The translations under genes were made by a program, and so were the position numbers. Of a stretch of 64,000 nucleotides of DNA, positions 46,601-54,145 are shown in pieces. Numbering within the stretch: the first letter of the stretch is position 1; every line of letters starts with the position of its first letter. This DNA comes from Hippopus hippopus. Taxonomy: Eukaryota > Mollusca > Bivalvia > Cardiida > Cardiidae. The notes below the pieces were generated by a model. That model did no database searches. It was not told the origin of the DNA and saw nothing but the letters and a program-made list of their open reading frames with translations. The DNA lies in contig OX328097.1 of NCBI GenBank assembly GCA_946811185.2, positions 57,689,063-57,753,062 on the forward strand, written 5' to 3'.

Positions 46601-48182
46601 ATTTCGTCCAGTGGTTTTGGAGATACTGTCCCGGATGGACACATGGACGGACGGTGCTAAAACTATATCCCTCCGCCTTTGGCAGGGGATAAAAAGTCTT
46701 TGAAAAATATTGTTACAAAAGGAGAAAATGCTGGTTACCCAATTTTTCTCCATGTCCCACATTTGCTTTTGTTTTTACTTTTACCCAAGACGGATCTCAA
46801 CATTAAAGTTTTTACTTTGTTGTCTGCAAATACTTTCAATCTGGACAAATCCGAAATTTTATTATCTGGTATAGGATTAAACCCATTACTGCGCAGTTAA
46901 TTTTTGGCCTATTTTAAACTATTATAAGAAACAAAAAAACGAAAACATTTATTAGAAAAAAAGATAATAATGAAGGAAAGGGAATAAATGCATGCTACAA
47001 GCCATTGCTTCTTTTCCAACAATCTTTTCAGGAAGTGCGGTAGTCTGGCAGGGGGTGAAAAAATTGTGAAATTTGTACTGTATGGGATTGATACATTTAA
47101 TCCGTATACATGTACATATACAATGTTTTTGGCATTTAACCCTTTAACCCTTTCCCAAACTACAAAATTTTAGACTGGTCCAAATTGAAAGCATTTGCAG
47201 ACAACAAAATTAATGCGACTCAAAAATTGAAATTTGTTCTGGGAAGGGTGGAAAACATTGTGGAAAAAGGAGAAAATGCTGGTTACCAGCATTTTCTCCT
47301 TTTCCCACAATGTTTTATGAAGGCTCCTTTCTGAGAGTCGTGAAAATCCGGGATTGTTTGGTAAAGAGTTAACTATAAATCCCAAGTTTCCATGACCCTG
47401 AAAAAGAAGGTTTCAGAAAATACTGGTAATCAGCACTTTTTCCTTTTGAAACAATGTTTTCTACCTTTCATTTAAGCTGTATTTAGTTTGTTGCCTGCAA
47501 ATGCATTCAATTTTAGCAAGTCTAAAATTTTGTTCTCTGGTAAAGAGTAACCTAGTCAATGACAGATTGACCTATTATTACAGGCTTTAACTCTAACTTT
47601 TGGATCAAGTGTTCTGGGACACTTCCCGCTGTAACTTAATTGCTGAAGTGAAACTCTGGTATCCTGTCTAGGATGGATTAGCATCTGATACCTGAATAAG
47701 GAAGTTGGAAGAAAAAGCACTTAATGTAGTTACCTTAGAAAAAATGTGACAGGCACAGAGAAATTTGCTGCTATAGACTGTAGATATGGAGCCGTTCTAC
47801 AGCCGCTACTTGCATATACAAAACAGATGGCTGCTAAAGAATCTGACATCCCAATTAATGCAAACTCTCTCTTGTCATAGTTTCTCTCTCTATCAGTTAT
47901 CAGATATGGACAAACTATTCTTGTAAAGATCAGTGCAAAACCAAACAGTAACAAAAATACAAAGTTAACAATAAACAGCGTAGCATAAGCATCCACATGT
48001 TTGTAAGTGATGTAATTTCCACAGTGATCACTTCCATTCAAAGTCCTGTTGTTGTCAAGAGCATCTAGCCATAATGGAGTTAAGATGGATGTAGCTGATC
48101 TCGACACAATTATCACAATTATAAGAGCTCCGATAATTATTTTGGGAACATGTGTCACATTAACTCGTGTTGTAGTCTCCAT
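37546..48182 (-). CDS. CRT-like (chloroquine resistance transporter-like) membrane transporter, complete six-exon gene
   Basis: Coding exons 47734-48182, 46172-46361, 44689-44894, 43249-43408, 40431-40576 and 37546-37681 total 1,287 nt, which is 428 codons plus TGA; all introns are GT-AG and junction phases agree. The protein has about ten hydrophobic helices, a luminal-loop-like region after helix 1 with an NGS glycosylation site, paired Cys in the loop after helix 7 (NLKCYVGFEGC), and an acidic C-terminal tail. The segment SYFLRYLEGANYLAVINSIQ followed by TP, and the helix-3 to helix-4 run DSLAAICFVYAS, follow the CRT/CRT-like pattern, and the length is close to the family's usual ~420 residues. 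Known members sit in membranes of acidic organelles or plastids and move small peptides, thiols or cationic compounds; the substrate here is unknown. The introns carry many TTAA MITEs. A more distant DMT transporter is the alternative. Confidence 0.88.
37806..38022. repeat. TTAA palindromic MITE in CRT-like intron 5
   Basis: Central palindrome GAAATGCTGGTAACCAGCAT with flanking GAAAAAACATAG and CACAATCC arms. Confidence 0.7.
38298..38510. repeat. TTAA palindromic MITE
   Basis: TAAACCTCTACCAAAATACT to a GGACAAATCCAAGTTTTG end, centre GGAGAAAATGCTGGTAACC. Confidence 0.7.
38583..38690 (+). repeat. Degenerate SINE head fragment
   Basis: CCTGTAGCTCTATTGGTAAT and GGTTCAGTTCC echo SINE boxes A and B; TTCTTTCCAAGGATAGATGA matches the start of the body. 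The rest is lost. Confidence 0.5.
39170..40330. repeat. TTAA MITE split by a tandem-core element
   Basis: The left arm (CTTAACCACACATCAAAATA) at 39,170-39,227 and the remaining palindrome (GGGAAAAGAAGAAAATGCTG, TTTGGTAAAA) at 40,173-40,330 flank the 39,228-40,172 insertion. Confidence 0.75.
39228..40172 (+). mobile_element. Tandem-core element, CCACTGGC subfamily, intact ends
   Basis: Head AACAAGAGGGCCATGATGGC with GCTCCACTGGC, four ~150-bp monomers, an (ACGG)n/(ACGC)n tract at 40,079-40,115, and tail GGCCTTCGGCCAGTGGAGCT ending AAAAA. The closest intact relative of 12,553-15,205. Confidence 0.8.
40431..40576 (-). CDS. CRT-like transporter coding exon 5
   Basis: 146 nt, acceptor CACTTATAG|AGC and donor ACAGG|GTGAGTAG. 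Encodes SIQTPIVFLFFTLFDENPLK, WHPHAYLSTWLSIAALCIMI and PSIYIYDT, the last two helices. It was found as an open frame joining exons 4 and 6 in the right phase. Confidence 0.85.
40617..42260. repeat. Cluster of TTAA palindromic MITEs in CRT-like intron 4
   Basis: Copies at about 40,617-40,840, 40,957-41,183, 41,265-41,384 (partial), 41,382-41,610, 41,618-41,790, 41,890-42,107 and 42,165-42,257 (partial). The copy at 40,957 has ends TTAACCCTTTCCCAAAC and GTTTGGGAAAGGGTTAA and the nearly perfect centre GTGGGAAAAGGAGAAAATGC plus its inverse. Confidence 0.8.
42275..43222 (+). mobile_element. Tandem-core element ending near a CRT-like splice donor
   Basis: Head AACAAGAGGGCCATAATGGC, about six ~145-bp monomers, tail AGCTCACCTTGAGCACTTTG TGCTCAGGTGAGCT then A's. 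Opposite in orientation to the CRT-like gene. Confidence 0.75.
43249..43408 (-). CDS. CRT-like transporter coding exon 4
   Basis: 160 nt, acceptor CTATTTCAG|A and donor AAT|GTAAGTAA. Encodes FYFNLKCYVGFEGCTGMINI then VSIMCTAFLVINRVANSYFL and RYLEGANYLAVIN. A decayed partial copy lies immediately upstream in intron 3 (43,412-43,479), and a tandem-core element ends about 27 bases past the donor. Confidence 0.87.
43412..43479 (-). pseudogene. Decayed partial duplicate of CRT-like exon 4
   Basis: On the minus strand, after an acceptor-like TTATTCAG, the sequence reads FVG*TGIIHIVSIMCVIFLVI. This parallels the real exon's FEGCTGMINIVSIMCTAFLV. The copy has an in-frame stop and ends at the acceptor of the functional exon, so its end may now serve as that exon's 3' splice tract. 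Confidence 0.65.
43795..45260. repeat. TTAA MITE copies in CRT-like introns 2 and 3
   Basis: Partial copy 43,795-43,880; diverged copy 44,270-44,540 with a ~32-base A run; copy 44,962-45,260 that has absorbed unrelated sequence. CRT-like exon 3 lies between the second and third. Confidence 0.55.
44689..44894 (-). CDS. CRT-like transporter coding exon 3
   Basis: 206 nt, acceptor TTTGATAG|TTA and donor AAAAC|GTAGTT. Encodes LPLALVTIIIEKAVKTGSNN, then a helix IAYVLFWCYFFSLITLILFF and WTDILPGFGMADG. Confidence 0.87.
45360..45425. repeat. Dispersed palindrome GATCAAGATCAGAC..GTCTGATC
   Basis: TAGATCAAGATCAGACC folds on GCAGTCTGATCTTTGCC. Related pieces lie at about 8,230-8,290, 38,125-38,215 and 63,395-63,445, so it is a short interspersed palindromic family. 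Confidence 0.55.
45706..46145. repeat. Two abutting TTAA MITEs beside CRT-like exon 2
   Basis: Copies at 45,706-45,925 and 45,922-46,145 share a TTAACCCTCTACCA junction. The second ends about 27 bases from the exon 2 donor. Confidence 0.75.
46172..46361 (-). CDS. CRT-like transporter coding exon 2
   Basis: 190 nt, acceptor TTTTCAG|G and donor GGTTAT|GTAAGT. Encodes RFIILRKRPTCRKTLCAMLV and onward to GIAGILWPLCFFLGY (helices 5-6), ending in phase 0. Confidence 0.87.
46394..46882. repeat. TTAA MITE split by an AACAAG-headed element
   Basis: Left arm AACTCTGTACAACAAAATCC at 46,394-46,427; right part GTCTTTGAAAAATATTG through TCTGGTATAGGATTAA at 46,696-46,882. Confidence 0.6.
46428..46695 (+). 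mobile_element. Short AACAAG-headed element, CCCCTGCC subfamily
   Basis: The head AACAAGGGAATTCCGTTG is followed by TATCCCCTGCC; the tail is CCGCCTTTGGCAGGGGATA then AAAAA. The tail motif is the reverse complement of the head motif. One GGACGGACGG patch, no tandem core. Confidence 0.65.
47140..47552. repeat. Two TTAA palindromic MITEs in CRT-like intron 1
   Basis: The first (47,140-47,371) runs TTAACCCTTTCCCAAACTAC to GTTTGGTAAAGAGTTAA with an almost perfect centre; the second (47,370-47,552) is diverged. Confidence 0.75.
47734..48182 (-). CDS. CRT-like transporter coding exon 1
   Basis: 449 nt from ATG at 48180-48182. An acceptor-like CATTGTAG lies only four bases upstream of the ATG, so a 5' UTR intron is likely. 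Encodes helices 1-4, including KIIIGALIIVIIVSRSATSI, AYATLFIVNFVFLLLFGFAL, FALIGMSDSLAAICFVYASS and SIAANFSVPVTFFL. The donor CTAAG|GTAACTAC splits an Arg codon. Confidence 0.88.
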
Positions 48183-48707
48183 ATTGCCTACAATGAGGTG
48201 GGGAAAGGAATTTTAGTTTAATAATCCAATTGCAATAACCAAAGACTTGGTCATAAGAGCGTATTGACCAGTAATTAGGTCAGGCATTTATCGAAAACTA
48301 ATACAGGTTCATTCTTGGAAGATTTTTTTTCGTAGATTTTTCAAAATCCTAGTTTCGGTTTCAGCAACTGGTGTTCTCTTTAAAAGGAATAGATCTAGTC
48401 TAGACTACAAGACGAAGTTTATATTCCATAAATGATTTATTTTTGACAAAAGATGTCAAACTTGTTATATCTTCTTTGAAATGTTCAGATAAATAAAACG
48501 TGCATTTTTTGCAAATCTTGTAGTGATGTCAATTGCAGCCAGCTAAACGCGTAGTTTCTGTTTTGTTTTTGATCAATGAACTGGTACTCGATTCTGTTGA
48601 CGTGAAATAAAGGGTACAAACGGAGGCAGAAAACCAAGATAATAAGGGAGGCTACTCTTATCATAAATTGCACAACGGTTCTTGGAATTCCGAAACGTCA
48701 AACTTAC

Positions 48708-48830
48708 CGAAAATGACAATACGCAAGTTTCGATTTGGACCCCACTGTAGAAATTGTCCACAAGCGATCTCGGACTGCGGGATAACAAAGTGAACATAAT
48801 TAGATCGCATATAGCTGCTGTCTCGCAGAA
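48708..48830 (-). promoter_or_regulatory. Probable non-coding first exon and promoter region of the CRT-like gene
   Basis: A consensus donor CG|GTAAGTTTG sits at 48708/48707 on the minus strand, and the matching acceptor CATTGTAG lies just before the start codon at 48,187. A 5' UTR exon ending at 48,708 and a ~520-nt UTR intron are inferred. The right edge is a guess and no TATA box is obvious. Confidence 0.4.
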
Positions 48831-49136
48831 ATTACTGAGAATGAGTAAGATATCGCTATTTTCCTGTTCTATTCTTTACCAGTTCAACACCAGAAGTCTT
48901 TGAAATTGATATCTGCTCTTTTGAAACTTTACAGTATGTAAAACAGATGAAATTAGGGGTCGTATCCAGGAGGGTATTTCGATCTATAAATTCTTATCCT
49001 CTTTACTCATAAAATAATGACATGTAATATGCATACAATTGTATAGTGATGGGGACTTCCCAGTATTATGCCGATCAGACTACACATTTAGCACTGTCTG
49101 ATCTTATTCTGCATATATGGAGCAAAAGGTACTGAA
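48831..49136. other. Upstream flank of the CRT-like gene; nothing recognised
   Basis: About 300 bp between the inferred CRT-like first exon and the next transposon. No clear core promoter motif. Confidence 0.3.
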
Positions 49137-49370
49137 GGTTTTTAGGTGTCAGGAGAAATCGTCCCCTGGAGAAATTGTCCCCTGGAGAAATCATCCCCAA
49201 ACTGCTCGGGGACGATTTCTCTGGAGAATTCATCCCCTGGGGACAATTTCTCCAGAGAAATCGTTCCCGAATCAAATTTTGGAGAAATCGTCCCCATATT
49301 CAAAATTCATATACAATTTTGCTATTAAGGTTTTTTTATGAAAATATTTTTTTAATACGATACGATACAT

Positions 49371-50747
49371 TTTATTTGCTCCAATGTAAACAATGTACAT
49401 TTTGCAAAATAGCAATAATTAAACAATATAGTAGTCAACGTGACTTTTGATTTACTTGAAACTATTAAATGGGAAAGAGAGTGATATAATTATTCAAAGA
49501 GTGAAGAAGCTATTCTGTAAGTGAAAAATATACGTGACCTGTTTTTAATTTAAGATCTTGTCCATTTTTAGCGAAATTGGGATGATTCTATTGCTGTGAG
49601 AACAGTTTGAATTATTTATTTCTGTGGTATTTATATCGTTTTCAACATTACTCCAGTTATATCACAGTGGCAAGTGCACTTATTCATGCTCTCTTTATTT
49701 CCGTTTACACTTACGCCTCACAATAATCTTTCTAAGAAACTGGCTGCTTTTCAAATATGTATATATATATTTTCAAAAACAATATTCAGTTTATATTAAA
49801 ACACAAGTATTTTTTCTTTGATGAAAGATAGAAATGCATATAAAGATAAGCAAAGAAACATACTACCTAGTAACCTTATATACATATATAACATTACTGT
49901 TAAATATAGACCTTTCCTTTTGTACTATATTTATATTTGACATCAGCATGAAAAATAAATACAAAAACTTCATCTATATACTAAACATTATAATCGAGGT
50001 TTGAAATTCTCTTGTCTAATATGAGACTTTATAAAGCCAGCATGATAATGTACTAACGATCTTTTATACTTTCTTAGAGTAATGCTTTGAAAACATTGTG
50101 ATTTTCGCGCTCGTTAAGAGGATAGCTATTGAAAACATTGTGCTAAAAGGTGACGGAACATTTCAGAGTTGATATAGTTTTATCCTTCTTTAGAACAGTG
50201 CAAACATTACGATTTTACATTGTGACTATATATGCTCCATTAGAGGAAAGCTTTTGAAAACATTGTAGCAAAAGGAGACAAATCATCCAAATGTTAAGAT
50301 CTTTTATAATTCTTCGGATTAAAGCCTTTGAAAAACGTGCGACTTTTCGTGCTCTTTTAGTGGATAGCTTATAGAAACAATGTGGCAAAAGGTGATATAT
50401 CATGCGAGGGTAGGTATAGGGTATACATGGTAATTAATATTCTCCAATAATTGGCATCTACTGAAAACGGGAAAGTAGAAAGCGGTGTAACTCAGCAAAA
50501 TTAACATAAATACATTATACAATATTCATGTATCTAAATATCTTTTGAATAACAATATTTACTTATTTGCTTATAAGCACACAAATATTTGAATACTACA
50601 GTTTATGCCTCTATAACTCATAGAAGGCTTTCTTAAAACAGAGACAAATGCAATGACATAAGATAACATTAATATTTGATGCAGTTTAAAACTTTTGAAA
50701 ACATAATGGTTTTACGGCATTTTCATCAATATTTCAGTGATTTATCG
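49371..50747 (-). other. LINE 3' UTR
   Basis: No coding potential. It contains degenerate copies of a GAAAACATTGTG phrase (50,095-50,400) that resemble the TTAA MITE arms, and a polyadenylation-like AATAAAATG near the end. Confidence 0.55.
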
Positions 50748-52820
50748 TTACGAGAGTGCAGCCTGTCTTAACGTAATAGCATGATTGATATATCTTGCCA
50801 GGTTATATACAACTTTTTTATTTGTAGAAGTCATCAAAATTTCAAATTTGTTCAATGTTGGCCACCGACAGAAAAATGGTTTTAGAAATTGTCTTCGTAG
50901 AGTACGATAGAATGGACACGCTAACAAGAAATGATATTCACTTTCAGTTACCTTCATGTTACAAACCTTACAAACTCTTTCTGCTTGAGGAATATTTTGA
51001 TATCTGCCCGTTTCTATTTCTAAGTTATAAGACGCGATTCGGAATTTGCATAGGGCGATTCGTAGATTTTTGTCCAAGATAAAATTAAGATACTGTTCTT
51101 GTATAAATGAGTGCTTAAAAATGCTGTAATAGTGAAGGTGTGGAGAGTTGTTTATGTTTGAGTACCAAGATTGATAATATTGATCATATATGCGTTGTTT
51201 GATAAGCTGAAAGTTTATTAATTCAATCTCTTGATTTATCCATAAGTTGTTGAATCCGAGTGATTGGAGAAGTTTCATAACATGATAGGCCCAATTAAGT
51301 TTATTGTACGTAGAATTAGAGTCAGCGTCTTTTTTTAACATATTGTAGACAAGTCTAACAACACTGTTTTGTGGCAACTTTAAAATTTTTAACCAATAGC
51401 GTATCATATCGCACTTTCTAATAACGCTTAGAGGGACTCTTCCGAGTTCTCCGTAGACGCTTGATAAGTTTGTTGACTTTTTTACACAGAGAATTTTTCT
51501 ACAAAATTTATTATGGATAACTTCAGCGTCTGTTCCGGAGCTGTATGACCAAATTTCAGAAGCATAATGCATTACAGGTAAAACTAGAGAATCGAAAAGA
51601 TCACATTTCTTTTTAATTGTAAAATCAAATTTGTTAAATATAGTAAATAAACTGTGAAGGGACTTAGATGCGTTCCCAGCAAGTTTTCTTTGAGATCGTA
51701 ACCAGAAACCATTTTTAAACAGGTACATACCTAAATATTTAAAACTTGAGAGTATTTCGAGTTTGTGTCCGTAGAGGAAAAAATCATGCGTTGAGTGATT
51801 TCTACTTTTCTCAAAGATCATAACTTTGGTTTTTGCAGTATTAATATTCATCTGCCATTTGTTGCAATATGTTTCAATATTTGTCAGCATTGACTGAAGA
51901 CCTTTTGGTGTTGTAGAAAACAGAGCTTGATCGTCAGCAAATAGTAATAAAAATAATCTGAATTCATCAATTGTAAAAATACCGTCAATTTCAACATTTA
52001 TATTTTCTATAATGTCATTGACAAACATAATAAAAAGTAAACTTGAATTAGGATCTCCTTGCTTTACGCCGAAATAAGAATCCATGGTAGATGAGACATG
52101 GTTATTAAACTTAACAGCAGCTTTTACAGTCGAATACATGGCTTTTAAGGCATTTACCATTTTAGAGCTTATGTTTTGCGATAACAGTTTTTGCCACAGT
52201 AGCGTTCGGTTTATTTTATCAAAACATTTTTCATAATCAATAAAGACAGTGTATAATTTCTTACCCGCGCTTAAAACTTCTGCTATTATTGAATGAAGTA
52301 TAAATATGCAGTCTACTGTACTTTTGCTTTTTTGATATCCAAATTGGTATTTTGATATATTATCATGTTTTTCGTTCCATGACTTTAATCGATTATATGT
52401 AATCTGTGAATAAATTTTTGATAAAATATTATTCAGAGTTATTCCTCTATAATTTTTTGGATCAGATGAATCTCCGCTTTTAAATATTGGAATTATGTAT
52501 CCCAGTCCCCAACTTTTTGGATAAAGAGAATTTTCATATAATGAATTGAAAATATTTAAAAGTATTGGTCCTATGAAACTGTATGATGCTTTTATAATTT
52601 CTGCTGATACGTTGTCCGGACCTGTATCTTTTCCGTTATTTTGATTTAAAACGGCTGTTTTTAACTCATCGGCTGTAAAGGGTTTATCTAGATCGAAATC
52701 CGAAATATTTGGATAATTATCATCCTGTGATGTATTCTGGGTATAATCGTGATTCGACAATAATGTTTTAAAATGTTTGTAAAACTGATCGATATTAATT
52801 CCTTCATTCGTTATTTTCAC
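50748..52820 (-). CDS. Reverse transcriptase part of LINE ORF2
   Basis: About 690 codons from a GTG used as the frame's left limit. Palm motifs include FIDYEKCFDKINR (~194-205), GVKQGDPNSSLLF (~251-263) and FADD (~294-297), all with catalytic Asp residues present. The region YGELGRVPL and the C-terminal CX2C..H..C motif follow. The true protein begins upstream in the endonuclease. Confidence 0.9.
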   Translation of the reverse strand: MKITNEGINIDQFYKHFKTLLSNHDYTQNTSQDDNYPNISDFDLDKPFTADELKTAVLNQNNGKDTGPDNVSAEIIKASYSFIGPILLNIFNSLYENSLYPKSWGLGYIIPIFKSGDSSDPKNYRGITLNNILSKIYSQITYNRLKSWNEKHDNISKYQFGYQKSKSTVDCIFILHSIIAEVLSAGKKLYTVFIDYEKCFDKINRTLLWQKLLSQNISSKMVNALKAMYSTVKAAVKFNNHVSSTMDSYFGVKQGDPNSSLLFIMFVNDIIENINVEIDGIFTIDEFRLFLLLFADDQALFSTTPKGLQSMLTNIETYCNKWQMNINTAKTKVMIFEKSRNHSTHDFFLYGHKLEILSSFKYLGMYLFKNGFWLRSQRKLAGNASKSLHSLFTIFNKFDFTIKKKCDLFDSLVLPVMHYASEIWSYSSGTDAEVIHNKFCRKILCVKKSTNLSSVYGELGRVPLSVIRKCDMIRYWLKILKLPQNSVVRLVYNMLKKDADSNSTYNKLNWAYHVMKLLQSLGFNNLWINQEIELINFQLIKQRIYDQYYQSWYSNINNSPHLHYYSIFKHSFIQEQYLNFILDKNLRIALCKFRIASYNLEIETGRYQNIPQAERVCKVCNMKVTESEYHFLLACPFYRTLRRQFLKPFFCRWPTLNKFEILMTSTNKKVVYNLARYINHAITLRQAALS

Positions 52821-53763
52821 AGAAGTGGCACGTACTCTTTTTTTTTATTTCTTTCCAAAAATTTCGTGGGTCTCTTTTTGCAATGTTTTCAAGATTCTTT
52901 GATTCTTTTTTCATGTATATCTGCTTTGCTCTTTTTCTCGTATTGTTATATTTATTTTTTTCCTTTATATAGTTACGTCTATTGTCCTCTGTATTTTGTT
53001 TACTGAATTCAGTTCTAGCGATATTAAAGTTTTGTTTCGCTATTATGCATGCCTCATTAAACCATTTTGGTAATGGATTGTACCGACAATTTACACGGAC
53101 TCGTTTACCAAAAGCAGATTTTGCGTTTTCTTCCAAGAAATTTGTCAGAAAATTCACATGATTTTCAACACAATCTGAATGTGAGATATTTTCGATTAGT
53201 TCGGCTATATTATTTTGTAACAAATTTTCAAAAACAGGGAATTTATTTTCATCAAAAATTATTTTATCGATTATTTCCTCAGAGGATCTATTTTTGTTAT
53301 TCTTGATTTTTCTTCTTGAGAATACGAAATGCAAACAACGATGATCAGAAAATTCATCCCACTCTAGTACGTTAAAATATTTTAAGACATTTATGTCATC
53401 TTTATTTAAAAGGAGATAATCAATGACACTCATGCCACGGTCACAGCAGTATGTAAATTTTCCTTTTGCGTCATCATAAAAGCGCCCATTTGCGATAATG
53501 TGATTTGTCGATTTACAAAGTGCAAGCAGACGACGCCCATTACTATCCACAGTGTTGTCACTGTTTGCACGTGGCTGAATACTAGTATACGAGTCATTGC
53601 AAGATCGGTCTTGATTTAAGACAAAACCTTCATCACCAATATCTGTTAAATTAGACGTTCTTGCGTTTAAATCACCAGTAACAAAAGTTTTACCTTTATT
53701 ACTATACTTTTCAATTCCCCTTTCTATTTCATCATAAAAATCAAAGTCATCACTGGGTATCAA
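52804..53763 (-). CDS. Endonuclease part of LINE ORF2 (open segment between the frameshifts)
   Basis: The largest Met-initiated piece of the endonuclease: GKTFVTGDLNARTSNL, RGMSVIDYLLLNKDD and EWDEFSDHRCLHFVF carry catalytic Asp, Asn and the SDH motif, followed by the linker to the RT. The stop at 52,804 results from the A-run shift. Confidence 0.8.
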   Translation of the reverse strand: MIPSDDFDFYDEIERGIEKYSNKGKTFVTGDLNARTSNLTDIGDEGFVLNQDRSCNDSYTSIQPRANSDNTVDSNGRRLLALCKSTNHIIANGRFYDDAKGKFTYCCDRGMSVIDYLLLNKDDINVLKYFNVLEWDEFSDHRCLHFVFSRRKIKNNKNRSSEEIIDKIIFDENKFPVFENLLQNNIAELIENISHSDCVENHVNFLTNFLEENAKSAFGKRVRVNCRYNPLPKWFNEACIIAKQNFNIARTEFSKQNTEDNRRNYIKEKNKYNNTRKRAKQIYMKKESKNLENIAKRDPRNFWKEIKKKSTCHFCENNE

Positions 53764-54145
53764 GGTAGAATTAGATGGAGGGATATAACATAAACAAATA
53801 AAAACATCTCTATTAAAATCAAATAAAGTAGCATTGATTTTCAGCCATAACAGACCCCGAGAGTCAGTTTCTACTACATTTACCTTGCCTTTTAAACAAT
53901 GTTTATAATAGACTGTTAAGCCTCCACTGTAGCGACCTTTTTTTGTATTTGTTTTTGTTATTCCCAGGTAAGTGAAAACTATGATAATTATTTATTTCAA
54001 CATTCTGGTGATTTTTACTTAACCAAGTTTCTGATAGGAGTATTACGTCATAATTTTGTATTTTCTCTAGAAAATCAGGTTCTGAGAGTTTTCTGTATAA
54101 ACCATTTATGTTCCAAGAAATGATATGTAGCTTCTTTTCACAAGC

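Larger units (their letters stand above)
50748..54145 (-). pseudogene. LINE ORF2: endonuclease plus reverse transcriptase, two frameshifts
   Basis: It begins in frame directly after the ORF1 TAG (ACEKKLHIISWNINGLYRKL) with no Met before the endonuclease core. Endonuclease motifs in order: SWNING, LLSETW, GRYSGGL, GDLNAR, SVIDYLL, SDHRCLHF. A frame change occurs at the A run 53,938-53,944 and another at the A run 52,838-52,846. The RT part (50,748-~52,838) has YRGITL, QFGYQKSKSTVD, FIDYEKCFDKI, GVKQGDPNSSLLF, the catalytic FADD and YLGMYL. It ends with a Cys-His motif CKVCNMKVTESEYHFLLACP. Except for the two indels it is open for about 1,130 codons. Confidence 0.88.

Noticed and set aside
49117..49450. 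Frames of GEIVPWRNCPLEKSSP-type repeats at 49.1 and 56.4 kb
   Set aside because: They translate the GGAGAAATCGTCCCC units of the TIRs in several frames, so they are not proteins.
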